Made by a program: the position numbers and the translations under genes. A DNA stretch of 64,000 bases from Emiliania huxleyi CCMP1516 (Eukaryota; Haptophyta; Isochrysidales; Noelaerhabdaceae): the NCBI RefSeq assembly GCF_000372725.1, contig NW_005198243.1:131187-195186 (forward strand), in the 5' to 3' direction. Below are positions 41,658 through 54,927 of this stretch, in pieces. The number at the start of each line of letters is the position of its first letter. The stretch's first letter is position 1. The notes under the pieces were generated by a model. That model did not search any database and was not told the DNA's origin. It saw only the letters and a list, made by a program, of their open reading frames with translations.

Positions 41658-42701
41658 CGGCAGGGGCGGCGACCCCCCCATCTACAGATGATATGCGCAT
41701 CTTGAGATAATATGCATCTAAGATGCACCTACTTGGACTGCACACTGTCTTGCCTATGATCGAGCATCTCTAGATGGTTTTTTCAACTAAAATGCCGGAG
41801 CATCCCTCGGAGAGTATTCTCGTATTACTAGCTCCGAGTAGAGGGTGCGTTCTGCTGCTAGGGGAGGAAACCCGGAGCGCGGAGCTATCCCTCGGAGACC
41901 CGTGTTATGGCCCTGCGACCGCGCACCCCCCAGGGCTAGGGCTCTCTAGCCCGTAACCCGATACCGATCATCCGGCCCGCTGGGTGCGCTTCTCAGCGCT
42001 CCCCGGCCCTGGATGTGAGGTTAATGACCGCACTCCAAGTGCTCCAAGCATCCTGGGATGCTCGAATCATCTGAAGCTGCTTCGCATCCCAACATGCTTG
42101 GCATTTCGAATGATTAAAATGCAAGTTAAATGAGACAGACCTGAGCGATATGTGTGAGCCCTTGGATCAAAGTTGGAATGGAGACTGTGAATCTATGCTA
42201 GTTTCAGTTGCCATGCTAAGTCGTAAGTGAGATGTGACTAACTGCTCTGTCGTCTGTGGAATACTACGGATGGTTATGGAACTGGGTCTGGGAGCCAGTG
42301 AGTGATGGTGGGGGGCACTTAGCCCTTGTGCTAATGCTGACTGTACTACATGGACGGTTGCGGTTGCCTATGTGTAAGACTGGCTTTTATTTTGGGTTTC
42401 TGGGTTCGGCAAAAGAACTCCGACACTGTCGATCGAAAATATTGGAAAAATCCGACAAGAGGGTATCATCTCGGCACACTTGTGCGTATGAAGACGACTG
42501 CAGTATTTGAGATGTCACGCGCTATCAAAAGACGCGGGGCACCATCTAAAGATGATTAAAATCTTCTTGGAGAACCAAATCATAGTGGAGACACCCGGTG
42601 TCCTTAGGCGATGGAAAACGCATCCTAGATGGCGTTTGGCATCTAGGATGCGCATATCATCTGTAGATGGCGGGGTCGCCGCCCCTGACGCCTTTTCGGG
42701 C
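41658..42701. mobile_element. Non-autonomous element with about 40-bp terminal inverted repeats
   Basis: The left end CAGGGGCGGCGACCCC... CATCTACAGATGATATGCGC (about 41662-41702) is the inverse of the right end at about 42651-42695, with one mismatch. No transposase frame is seen inside. The interior holds a complete family B repeat (41838-42055), probably a later or captured insertion. No clear target duplication is visible. Confidence 0.6.
41838..42055 (+). repeat. Dispersed repeat family B nested in the inverted-repeat element
   Basis: Full-length match to 24423-24655: CTAGCTCCGAGTAGAGGG, then GATCATCCGGCCCGCTGGG, then CACTCCAAGTGCTCCAAG. Confidence 0.85.
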
Positions 42702-42728
42702 AAAACATCAAGCTGCATGTCGGTTTCG

Positions 42729-42780
42729 ACTTGACGGCGGCATGGAGGCATCACGTCTCGCCATGCCGCCGTCAAGTCGC
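42729..42780. repeat. Perfect 19-bp inverted repeat (hairpin)
   Basis: CGACTTGACGGCGGCATGG and its exact reverse complement are separated by about 14 bp. It lies just outside the inverted actin duplication and just right of the inverted-repeat element. Confidence 0.8.
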
Positions 42781-43140
42781 AGCCAGTCTGCGGCGATACC
42801 GATTACAGCGCTCAGAAAAAGGTACAGCGAGCTTTTCAGAGTCAAGCGATTGCTCGGGTGCTCAGTTTCGTAAGTTTTCACACACGGGGGCTCCAATATA
42901 CTCGACACCGGCGCACGGCAGTGCAGCCCCCTCAAGCTACGTCAAGCCCAAGTGCCCTCACGGCACACGCAGGGAGTCGCGGCCTCCGCAGACCGCCCCT
43001 CCCCCGACTCCTCCTCCCCCCCCCCGCCGCCACACCGGCGGCAACTGTACGCGCTGGCCGCCCCTCCGGCGCCCGCCCCCGTGGCCCGAGCCGCGCGCGC
43101 GTCCGCCACGCGCGCTCTGCGGCTCAGGAGCACTTTCGGC

Positions 43141-44376
<1,236 letters not shown>

Positions 44377-44478
44377 TCAAAACGGGATCGGCGTGAAGCG
44401 CGCGTGAAATCCTTGGCCGAGCGGAAGAATTCTGAGTTTGAAATGAACTCGAGGACGTTCTCACAGCAGACTCGAATA

Positions 44479-44685
44479 GACTGAGATGAGACCGCCAGTG
44501 GAGTTGGGAGCCCACCGTGCACCGCGCTGCGAGCCCGTCGTGTCCCTTGTCAGGAGCAGGAGAGCCCCACCTGTCCCCCTGATCGTCCTTCCAAAATCCT
44601 GCTCGTGCAGGTGGGGACCCTGTCCTCGTCCCATCCCTCTTTGGCGTGTCGGTTTTCTTTCTTTCTTTTTTTCGAACAGAAGAAA
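44479..44685. mobile_element. Insertion private to the left actin arm
   Basis: In the right arm TTCTGTTCGAGTCTGCTGTG is continuous (49215-49234). In the left arm the same sequence is split by about 207 bp, with CGAA on both edges. The inserted DNA ends in TTTTCTTTCTTTCTTTTTTT and contains a CCCATCCCTC...GGTTTTCTTTC block also found at 27099-27140. Confidence 0.65.
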
Positions 44686-44760
44686 CTTCCCGGCATACAT
44701 CTCACACAGGGCGCGGGGCGAGCCACATCATCACTGGCTCGCGGCAATAGGGACACTCTC
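44686..44760 (-). pseudogene. Fragment of RING-gene 3' end
   Basis: Minus strand encodes CPYCREPVMMWLAPRPV plus stop, the last residues of the RING in 45560-49192, as part of the inverted arm. The rest of the gene is absent here. Confidence 0.85.
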
Positions 44761-45093
44761 GCGTGTAGAGCTGTACAGGTATGGTTCTTGCACTTCTGCA
44801 AGATAACAGAAGACCGCTCCAGTACAACTCTACCTGCGCTCTACAGTCAGGGGCACCCCCTGGGTGGGGGCCGGCGATTCCCATGCCGGCTCTCCGCCAC
44901 AACCCCCGCCGGGAGGGAATCCCTGCTCACAGAAAAGGGCTTCGAGCCCTGTCTCGCGCACGCCCCTGGCGGGCGCCGCGGACCAGTTCCGCGAGCGCTC
45001 GTCAGCGGGTGGTGTGCGGTTCTTGCCGTAGTTCCTCTTCGGTCGCCTAGCCCCGGCGCCGTCTGTCGGACGCCTGCGTGTCACGAGTGCGAG

Positions 45094-45252
45094 CCGCTCG
45101 CGGTTCGTACACCCGCTTGCGGGTTCGAGTGGCGGGCCATCCCGCTTGCGGGATGGCTTAGCGGGTTCGAGCCGTCACACATTGGCTGCCGGGGTGTGCC
45201 GAGGGGGGGCTGGGTGGGCGGTAGGCCGTCATTGCCCGGCGCTGCTTGCAGC
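45094..45252 (+). repeat. Dispersed repeat family F, copy 2
   Basis: Same orientation and nearly identical to 41244-41400. Flanks differ, so it is dispersed rather than part of a larger duplication. Confidence 0.85.
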
Positions 45253-45387
45253 GCTCTGGGTGGTAGTGGCGGCGCTCCAAGAGTGGTGCTCTTGGGAAGA
45301 GGTTCCTCCTTTCCGCTCCCCCCCCGCAAGGCGCGAGACACACACAGTCTACATCCTCTGTATGTATGTAGGAAGTGAAGAACAGTC

Positions 45388-45490
45388 AGGCTCGGACTGG
45401 ACACCAACGCGGTATGGGTGGACGCGGGACAGATGATGACGACACGCACGAACGACACACAGACACAAACAAGCTCACAAGACACACATC
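45388..45490 (+). repeat. Dispersed repeat family D, copy 2
   Basis: GACACCAACGCGGTATGGGT and following ACACACAGACACAAACAAGC, matching 315-415. It lies just upstream of the chimeric ankyrin gene. Confidence 0.8.
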
Positions 45491-45559
45491 CTCTACCGCA
45501 GCCCCCCCATCCCTCCCAAGGAGCCGGAACCCATCCCCCCTGACCCACTTCGTCCGTCG

Positions 45560-48500
45560 GTGCTAGCGGCTGAGCGAGGCGAGGAGGAGGCGGTGCTGGC
45601 GTGGCTTGATGGCGGCGGGCGGGCCGACGCGACGTACGAGAGAGACGGCGTGAGCGGCATCACGCTGCTGATGGGCGCCGCCGGCAACGGCCACGAGCGG
45701 CTGATCGAGCTGCTGCTGCGGCACGGCGCGGAAATCAACCTGCAAAGCAGCAACGGCTACACCGCGTTGATGTGCGCCGCCATCCAAGGCCACGAGCGGG
45801 TGGTCGAGCTGCTGCTGCAGCACGGCGCGGGGATCAACCTGCAGAGGAGCGACGGCGACACCGCGCTGATGGGCGCCGCCCACAACGGCCACGAGCGGGT
45901 GGTCAACTTGTTGCTTCAGCACGGCGCTGAGGTGAACCTGCAGGACAGCGATTGCGGCCCCGCGCTGATGGCCGCCGCCTGCAGCGGCCACGAGCGGGTG
46001 GTCGAGCTGCTGCTGCAGCATGGCGCTGAGATAAGCCTGCAGAGGAGCGACGGTGTCACCACACTGATAGCGCGGGCTGCGGCAGAGCTTCGCGCACAGG
46101 AGGAGAGGGCGGCGCAGCTGGCTTCTGAGCAGGAGGCTGCGAGGCGAGCGGAGCGCGAGGCGGCAGAGCTAGCGGGTGCGGCGAAGCCGCGGCAAGAGTA
46201 CATCAGCCGCAAGCGCGAGGAGTTTGCTGTCGCGGGCAGCCAGACGGCGACGCATGCCTTCGGGACACCCTACCTTCGCAGCTGCTCACTCGACGCCGTC
46301 CTGTCGTGGATAGCATTCCTCTTCATCTGCTGGCCCATCGGGGTCGTGCTCGTGCTGTCCGGCTGCTGCGGCCCGCTGCTGTTCCAGAGGTTCGCCATGT
46401 GGTGCCTGACCGGCCCGCTCCGCAACTCGCTGCTTGGTGTGCTGCTGATGCGGATCCCGTCGCTGACCTATGACCTGGCGATGAACGGGTACCAGTTCCT
46501 CTTTCAGGGGTTTGAGCAGCGCATGTGGACCGACACGCTGCTGCCGGCCAGGCGCGAGTACCTCGACGCCAACTTTGGGCGCAACCTCATGCTCTGGGAC
46601 ACAGTTCGCATCGGCGACTACGGCCTCGCTCGCGAGATAGCGCTCGACCCGCACCGCAAGCGCGCCGGCTGCCTCGACGGCTGGCTGATCAAGGGGGCGA
46701 CGCTGCCGCAGGCGACCAACCTGCCGCTCTTTTTCCACACCGGCGCCGAGTACCACACCGCCTGGCGCAAAGCCTTCCGCGAGCACATCACGGGCGAGCC
46801 GTATGCAGGGCGATGTGCTGAGCCTTCGGTGCGCCACTCCCGAGCCCTCTCTTGGTCGCCCCTAGGCGCGCCGTCGGTGGTCGCCAAGCTCAAGGACGGC
46901 GGCAGAGCTGCGCGCGAGGAGGCGAGGCCGCACTTGGACGCGTGGCTGGCGTCGGGGTGGGGGGGGATCCAGCCGCCCGCGGCACTTTGCTCGCGCGTGG
47001 ATGGCGCAGCTGTGATCAGCGTCTCTTCACAGCTCTAGCTGTGAGCAGGCACTTGGCTCGCGGTGGATGGCGCAGCCCGTCTTCGAGACGCTCGCCTCGC
47101 TGCTGCTCGACGTGCGACCGACCGCGCTCGAGGGGGAGGCGAAGGAGGCGTGGGACGACCTCGTCACAAAGGCGACTGAGATGGGGCGAGATGGGGCGAG
47201 ATGGGGCGAGATGACGCGTGACGCCACCTCGCAGGTCGCCATCTACACGACCGTCGGCGCGTTGTACTGGCTCTTGCCGCCCTCGTACCCGCCGCTGCTG
47301 CAGACGGCGGGCACGCTCGCCCCCTCCGCCCTCAAGCGCTTCCTCTACCTGCACTGCAACAGCGCCAGGCCAGCGGCCCTCGCCGGCCGGCCGGTCGACT
47401 GGCGTGCCTTCGCCGACGCGGTGCCGGGCGTCGAGTCGGTGACAGCCGACGTGAACGGGGTGCGCGGCCGTCCGCTTGTCCCGCCCGGAGCCTGGAGCCG
47501 ACCTTCGAGCCGCGTGTCGGGAGCTTGTGTCGGGAGCCTGCTGCTTAGGTGCGCCCTTCCGGCTCCGGAGCGAGCTGCTGCGAGGCGACGTGCGGCTCCT
47601 GCCTCGGCAGCTCGGACGTGCCTTCGCGGGAGGAGCCAAAGGTGGACAAGCTGCTGGACTCGTTTTCAAGGGCCTTTTTCCTCGGGGGGGCGCCAGGCAA
47701 GGGGGTTAATTAATCTTGGCCTTGGCTTCTTGGCTTCTTTTCTTCTTGGCCCTTCTTGGCCCTTCTTTCCCCTTCTTGGCCCTTCTTGGCCTTTTTTGGC
47801 CCTTCTTCCCCCTTCTTGGCCCTTCTTGGCCCTTTTTAAACCCCCCCCCCCCCCCCCCCGCGCTTGCGGCAGGCACCACCTCTGGCTGCTCCAACACCCT
47901 CGCCAAGCTGCTCCGCTTCCCGCGCGGCATCTTCCCAAAGGCGCTCGGAAACAGCCCGCAGTGGACGGAGGACGCCGACGAGATGGCGGCCCTCTTCCGC
48001 GCTTGCCCGACCGACTTCGTCATCGAGGCGCCCTGCCTCGCCCGCCCCTCCTCACACCTCTCTCCTTTGACGAGCCACGCCTCTCGCCCTCAGGCCCTCC
48101 GCCTCGCCTGCCCCGTCGCCGGCTCGCACAAGGCGTGCCATCTCCCCACATCTCCCCACATCTCCCCACATCTTCTCCTATCTCCCCGTACCTCGCCTGC
48201 CCCGTCGCCGGCTCGCACAAGGCGTGCCATCTCCCCACATCTCCCCACATCTCCCCACATCTTCTCCTATCTCCCCGTACCTCGCCTGCCCCGTCGCCGG
48301 CTCGCACAAGGCGCTCGGCACGCCGGCAGTGTGACGCCACCATCAGCGGGGTGGCGAACCATGCACACCTCAACCGGTCCTCAGGTGCTCGACAAGCCGA
48401 TGCAGTGCCTCTTCCTCGACGGCACGGCCACGCTGCCGGCGGAGAGCATCGTCGTCGCGAACTACAACACCGCGCACCTCGACCCCAAGGAGTGGGGCGA

Positions 48501-49192
48501 CGACGCGATGGCCTTCGCGCCCGGCCGCGCGGACCACGACCGCTACCTGGTGTGGAACGGGCCCTTTGGGCGGGGGTGGGAGAACGAGCAGCCCCCCGCG
48601 CCGCGGCAGTGCCCGGGCGAGGAGCACGCCGTCGCCGTCATCTCGATCGTGGTGGGTGCCTTCCTCGACTACCACAAGCCGGCCGGAGGCGGGCCGCCCG
48701 AGAACACGCGCACCGCCGGCGACGCGGAGGCGACGAGCGAGCCGGTTGCTCGCTCGCTCGCCTCGGAGCCGCCTCAGTCCAAGTCCCACCCGCTGGCGAC
48801 CTTTTGTTACTATGCATTCGGAGCGGGCGGCGCTGCGCGAGGATGCGGAGCTGGCAGAGGCGCTGCGCCGGTCAGAGGTGGATGCGGAGGAGGAGGCTCT
48901 GGCGCGTCGGGTGTCGCGGTGCGAGGAGGCGGTGAGCAGCGAGTCGACCGGCGGCGGGGACCTGATGCGGCGTGTCGAGCGGCTGGAGGCCAGCTTGGGC
49001 GCGGCGATCGAGGGTAGTCTCGAGGAGCGAGTCAGCGCCATCGAGCGCTTGATCGGGCCAGAGGCAGCAGAGGCGGCGGAGCAACATCTGAGAAGCCACT
49101 TGTGCGTGTGCGGTCCATGCTCCGAGCTCTTGCGAGAGTGTCCTTATTGCCGCGAGCCAGTGATGATGTGGCTCGCCCCGCGCCCTGTGTGA
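45560..49192 (+). CDS. Chimeric ankyrin - cytochrome P450-like gene with detached RING tail
   Basis: Exons 45560-46793, 46866-46981, 47049-47171, 47235-47459, 47642-47696, 47873-48027, 48094-48132, 48311-48328 and 48385-49017 keep one frame (about 865 aa). The 5' part is five or six ankyrin repeats plus a shortened coiled-coil from the 13.3 kb gene. After AELAGAA it passes in frame into a P450-like protein: hydrophobic segments (LSWIAFLFICWPIGVVLVLS), GGAPGTTSG (I-helix site), VIEALRLACPVAG (ExxR) and RQCPGEEHAV (haem Cys). CYP74-type enzymes with WNG before the Cys loop are the nearest I recall. From about 48825 the DNA is again the coiled-coil and RING of the ankyrin gene, but one base out of frame, so the P450 frame ends at 49017. 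No in-frame ATG precedes the repeats; the first is at 45669. Six of eight introns are GC-AG. Confidence 0.65.
46982..47075 (+). repeat. Direct repeat at both edges of a P450-gene intron
   Basis: GGCACTTTGCTCGCGCGTGG (46981) and GGCACTTGGCTCGCGGTGG (47048), each continuing ATGGCGCAG, bound the 67-nt GC-AG intron 46982-47048. Confidence 0.8.
48133..48310 (+). repeat. Intron made of two 89-bp copies of an exon edge plus minisatellite
   Basis: CTCGCCTGCCCCGTCGCCGG followed by CTCGCACAAGGCG occurs three times, ending at 48135, 48224 and 48313. The copies are separated by CATCTCCCCA repeats. The first provides the donor AAG|GCGTGC and the last the acceptor CACAAG|GCG. Intron length 178 = 2 x 89. 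Confidence 0.85.
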
Positions 49193-49247
49193 GATGTATG
49201 TTTCCGGGAAGTTTCTTCTGTTCGAGTCTGCTGTGAGAACGTCCCCG

Positions 49248-49421
49248 TGTGTGAGTGAGTGAGTATTCTTGATACGAAACCACGACGACACACACCAGTC
49301 GACTCGCATCGGTTGCCTCCATGAACGGCGGAGCTATTCTCGCGCCCACACCACACCTGGCTCCAACGTGGACACGCCCATAGCTGGGGACACTACTACA
49401 CACACACACACACACACACAC
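49248..49421 (-). mobile_element. Family E insertion with 12-bp target duplication
   Basis: AGAACGTCCCCG occurs at 49236-49247 and 49422-49433. The left actin arm has the single uninterrupted site (44450-44461, one mismatch). The insert holds the full family E sequence and a (CA)n end. Confidence 0.85.
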
Positions 49422-49508
49422 AGAACGTCCCCGAGTTCATTTGACGACGCTAGAATTCTTCCGTTCGGCCAAGGATTTCACGCGCGCTTCACGCCGATCC
49501 CGTTTTGA

Positions 49509-50756
<1,248 letters not shown>

Positions 50757-51146
50757 GCCGAAAGTGCTCCTGAGCCGCAGAGCGCGCGTGGCGGACGCGC
50801 GCGCGGCTCGGGCCACGGGGGCGGGCGCCGGAGGGGCGGCCAGCGCGTACAGTTGCCGCCGGTGTGGCGGCGGGGGGGGGAGGAGTCGTCGGGGGAGGGG
50901 CGGTCTGCGGAGGCCGTGACTCCCTGCGTGTGCCGTGTGGGCACTTGGGCTTGACGTAGCTTGAGGGGGCTGCACTGCCGTGCGCCGGTGTCGAGTATAT
51001 TGGAGCCCCCGTGTGTGAAAACTTACGAAACTGCTTCAGCTATACACCGGTAGTATAATAGGGCTGTGAAAAACACGGCAGTCTGTCTTCTAATAATCTA
51101 TATTACGCCGACTCCGCGGGCGACGACGCGACGACCGCTGCGTCCC

Positions 51147-53246
51147 CTAACGCTCGACATGTGTGCCGCCGCGGTGCCGGCGGCGGCCGTCGCCTCTCAG
51201 GCGCTGGAGAGCTCTCGTCACGCCGCGCCAAAGCTCCGCCTCGATCGCGTGCGGGAGTAGGGCCGGCAGGGCAAACGGCAAGCCGAGCGGGTGGATGACG
51301 GTCCGCACCCACCGCCCGTCGCCCGTGCGGAGGTAGGCGACGGCGAGGACCGACGAGCCCAGCGCGACCAACGCCGCCGCGAGGAGGAGCTTGAACGAGG
51401 TGCTGCGCGGCTGTGCACTGTGGACCAGCCCGAGCGAGAAGGTCACGGCGAACTTGAGTGGCGAGCTGCTCGTGTGGTGGAGGAGCTCCGACTCGATGGC
51501 CGCGGCCGGCCGCAAAAACATGGTCGCGACAGCCGTGGCGGGGACGAGGATGCAAGCGGCGCACCAGACGTGCCCCGCCAGCCGTCCGTTGCCCGAAGCG
51601 AGCTGGGTCAGGTAGGCGGCCGCGAAGAAGGGCAGCGTGAAGGCGCCGGGCCGCGCAATCCAGAGCGGGACCGAGGGGCGTGGCTCTTGGTCGTAGTACG
51701 AGGCGGAGTGGGAGCGGACCCAAAAGACCACGGCCAAGAATGCCAGCGCCTGCCGGAGCACGGCGCCGCAAGGCAAGCGCGAGAGCGCGCGCCGCGTGCG
51801 TGGCGTCAGCAGGAGGGCGAGCGTGACGTAGCTCGCGCCCGCCGAAGCGCCCGCGCCAAAGGAGGCCAGCCCGTTGGTGAGGAGGACGGGGATGGCGGCC
51901 GAGGCGACGAGGACGGCCGGGATCGGTAGACGCGCCAGCGGCAGCCACGAGCGCGGCGCGAAGAGCAGTGGCGCCGGCATGTGCGGCTGGCGTCCTGCAG
52001 GCGGCGCGGGCGGCGGCGCGGGCGGCGTGGTAGAGGTACTCAGCTCGCCGCTCACCTCTGGAGGCGACGGTGGCGGTGTGCTGCCCAGCCCGCCATTGCC
52101 GCTGGCCCCCAGTCTGGCGGTCTGGACGTCTGCCGGCGGGATGTACCCTGGGGAGGGCAGCGAGGCGCCTGCCCCCACGGAGCATGAGTACGGCATCGGC
52201 GGCATCGGCATCGACATTACCGTCACCACTGGCATCATCGGCGTCGCCGCCACCGGCATCACCACCGCAATCGGCACCGCCACCGCCATCGGCAGAGCGT
52301 GCATCGGCGGCGGCACCGGCTGGTGCGGCGGGGCGGGGGCCGGCATAGAGGCGGGCGCTGCGCGCGACATCCAACCCGGCGCCGCTCCGCCATGGCTGGC
52401 CAACGAGGAGGCTGCGCCGCCCTCGCGCCGCTCAGGCGGCAACGCGAGCCCAATCAGCGCGGAAGCCGCGCATGCATCGGCGGCGGCGGCGGACGGCGTC
52501 CGCTGAATCTGGCTCTGAACCTGCAAAAGGGAGGTGAAAGGTGCGAGGAGCGGCTGAGCCCCTAGCCGCGGCGGCTCAGCCGCACGCCCTGCCGTCTCCA
52601 ACAAAGATGAGCCGCTCGTCCCGGGCCCCTCCCAATCCGGCAGCGGAAAAACGGGCGTGAGAGTCCGTCCGACGCGGAACTCGACCAAAACGGTTCCAGA
52701 GACCGCGCTGCTGGCAGCGAGTGGGATGAGGCCGGGCAGCGGAGCGCCCGGCGCCTCGTCCCGCAAAACGACCAGCGTGGGCCCGGTGCAGTCTGAGGTC
52801 TGGTTGACGACGCGGTGCGGCGGCAGCGGCGTCGTCGCGGATGGGGTGCATTCGTTCCACACGCCTTCTGTGCGCCGGTTCTTCAGGCCGCGAGGAGCGA
52901 TGAAAATGCGCGACGCCGCGATTAATACTCCCCCCGACCTGCACCGGCTGCAAAAGTGCTCTCGAAAGGCTCCGCCGCCGGCAGAGAGGAGCACTTCTCC
53001 ACACAGTCGAGCAATTGAACCGCGCGACATCTCGTGGCCCCAGCAGTTGAAGGAGTGCTGCGTGTGCGTCTTGCGCTTCTTGCGAGCCGCCTTGTCGGGC
53101 GTGCTCCCGCCGTTGGCGTGGTCGACGGCTCCGGCGGCGGAGGGAACGAATGCAGCCGAGCTGAGGCTACCTTCGGCGACCTTCGCCATAACTTGCGGCG
53201 CTGGCTCGCCACTGTCGTCGGGGCTGCCTACGCTCGACGTCGACAT
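51147..53246 (-). CDS. Large multipass membrane protein with cysteine-rich N-terminal region
   Basis: Single open frame of 699 aa from the ATG at 53246. Upstream frame is only (TG)n repeat. Residues 70-150 carry SFNCWGHEMSRGSIARLCGE and GAFREHFCSRCRSGG, with paired Cys/His spacing that could bind zinc, then IFIAPRGLKNRRTEGVWNEC. The middle (200-420) is low-complexity Pro/Ala/Met sequence. The C-terminal 280 residues contain about six hydrophobic spans, among them PAVLVASAAIPVLLTNGLAS, VWCAACILVPATAVATMFL and FKLLLAAALVALGSSVLAVA. A predicted membrane-tethered regulator fits the layout, but I recognise no family. Intron absence contrasts with most neighbours. Confidence 0.55.
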   Translation of the reverse strand: MSTSSVGSPDDSGEPAPQVMAKVAEGSLSSAAFVPSAAGAVDHANGGSTPDKAARKKRKTHTQHSFNCWGHEMSRGSIARLCGEVLLSAGGGAFREHFCSRCRSGGVLIAASRIFIAPRGLKNRRTEGVWNECTPSATTPLPPHRVVNQTSDCTGPTLVVLRDEAPGAPLPGLIPLAASSAVSGTVLVEFRVGRTLTPVFPLPDWEGPGTSGSSLLETAGRAAEPPRLGAQPLLAPFTSLLQVQSQIQRTPSAAAADACAASALIGLALPPERREGGAASSLASHGGAAPGWMSRAAPASMPAPAPPHQPVPPPMHALPMAVAVPIAVVMPVAATPMMPVVTVMSMPMPPMPYSCSVGAGASLPSPGYIPPADVQTARLGASGNGGLGSTPPPSPPEVSGELSTSTTPPAPPPAPPAGRQPHMPAPLLFAPRSWLPLARLPIPAVLVASAAIPVLLTNGLASFGAGASAGASYVTLALLLTPRTRRALSRLPCGAVLRQALAFLAVVFWVRSHSASYYDQEPRPSVPLWIARPGAFTLPFFAAAYLTQLASGNGRLAGHVWCAACILVPATAVATMFLRPAAAIESELLHHTSSSPLKFAVTFSLGLVHSAQPRSTSFKLLLAAALVALGSSVLAVAYLRTGDGRWVRTVIHPLGLPFALPALLPHAIEAELWRGVTRALQRLRGDGRRRHRGGTHVER

Positions 53247-53382
53247 GGCGGCAAGCGCTGAGTATGCAGCAGGATGGTCAGCGTCGATGGCCACAGGTAC
53301 AACCGAAGCCGGTCCGGCGAGCCGACCGGTAGCGAGACCCCCGGGGGACCCGGGGGACGCCAGTGTGTTTCTTGTGCGCGCG

Positions 53383-53383
53383 G

Positions 53384-53472
<89 letters not shown>

Positions 53473-53475
53473 TGT

Positions 53476-53531
<56 letters not shown>
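53383..53531 (+). repeat. (TG)n microsatellite, about 150 bp
   Basis: Nearly pure TG with two GAGTG interruptions. It lies just upstream of the start of the gene at 51147-53246, so it may sit in its promoter or 5' leader. Confidence 0.97.
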
Positions 53532-53533
<2 letters not shown>

Positions 53534-54350
53534 ATGTTTCCTCGCGCACGCGCCGCGTCTCGTTTCTTTCTTTTCCTGCTTTGTTTGTTTCTCTACAGCA
53601 CCCTCTCCTTTCCTCTCTATCTAGTTTCCGGGGGGAAATCATCAATTTTCCGGGCTCTGAGCCGAGTCTGAGGGTGAGGCTGGTTTGGGCCCAAAATCAG
53701 CCGAATCGGCAAAATACCGGGGTATTTTGCGGGTATACCTAAAACTGCGGGTATACCTGGAAAACACCCGGGTAGTTTGCCGGTTTCCTCGATTTTGCTT
53801 CAGATTTTGCCCCAGGCCAGCTCTCGGACTTGGAGCACTTGGAGAGGACCCCCTCTGGTTTCCCTCTGGGTTGCCGGAAACCTGTATACAGGCCAACTCA
53901 CCCCCATCACCCTCCCGTAACGCCAGTTTTCTTCACGTCAATCGGACATACCCGGGTAGGCCTTCCCCCATTTTGCCGTGTCGGTCGGTCATATTTCGCT
54001 CTTCACGTCGGCCGAATCTTGAAGGTTATCGGGGAGTATTCGCAAAGAGGAGCCCCGCGCACGCACAACTCGTCTCCGCAGGAGAAACCCCTGCCCATAT
54101 AAAGACACAGGCGAGGTGGGTGGGTCACGCAATAGGAGAGCGCCACACACAGGGCGCTCTACAGACAGAACAGAGGGGCGAGCGGCGTCCGTGCTCCGTC
54201 CGGCGGACACAAACTGCGGTACGGCAAAGGCCAAAGCCGCTAGCAGTTGCATAGTTTATTTGCCGCAGCCCCGCCCAGCCGCCCTAGTTCGTCCCCTTGG
54301 TAGAGAAGACTAATCCTGCGGGAAGCAACCAGCCACAAACCGGTACAGGC
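53532..54350. other. Intergenic region
   Basis: No supported gene. Contains short palindromes (AAAATACCGGGGTATTTT at 53711-53728) and a GCGGGTATACCT direct repeat at 53729 and 53747. Confidence 0.4.
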
Positions 54351-54766
54351 TAGGCCGAGCGTTTTTGATCTCTGGGTCTGTGGGGGGCCGAGCCGCCTCG
54401 GGGTGGCGGGCGGGCGGGCGTTTTGAAAAACAGAAAACAAGAGGGGGCCCGGGGGCCCAGGCCCCCCACTGGGAGTAGAAAATACGCCCAGGGGGGCCAA
54501 GGAGGCGGCGCGGGGAAGCAGCATCACGTGAGAGCAGGAAGGATGGCGCTTAGGTACGGGCTTTGAACAAGGGTTTCCAGGTTTTAGATCAGTATTGGTG
54601 TCGGCACACATCCCCACATGAGGTCAGCGGCGCGCAGTGCCTCTCTCGCAGGCTGATTTTCTTTTTAGCTTGTTTTTGTTTTCAGTCTAGGGGGCCCGAC
54701 CCCCTCAGAGGCGGCGGGCGGGCGCCCACAGACCCAGAGTGCAGAGATCAAAAACGCTCGGCCCTA
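54351..54766. mobile_element. MITE-like element
   Basis: The left end TAGGCCGAGCGTTTTTGATC and CTGGGTCTGTGGG are inverted at the right end (CCCACAGACCCAG at 54726, GATCAAAAACGCTCGGCC at 54747, CTA). The inverted repeats are about 38 bp and the total about 416 bp. Inside is no coding frame. A TAG/CTA duplication may be the target site. Confidence 0.65.
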
Positions 54767-54927
54767 CAACATATTTCACGATTCAGTTTCACAGAGCTTG
54801 TTCACAGAGCTCAGAGGTACTCTGAGACGGACTCTCCGTCGTGCAGTCTGCTGCGAGCCTCAAACAGAAACACACGGGAAAACTCCGACAAACGACAGTC
54901 GACACCTCTCGGCGGGCACTTCGCCCC

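Noticed and set aside
51103..52374. Second 423-codon minus-strand frame overlapping the multipass protein
   Set aside because: It is the +1 frame of the same region, Arg/Ala-biased; the hydrophobic-span frame is favoured.
53278..53671. Poly-Val/Cys and poly-His/Thr frames over the (TG)n tract
   Set aside because: Translations of a microsatellite, not proteins.
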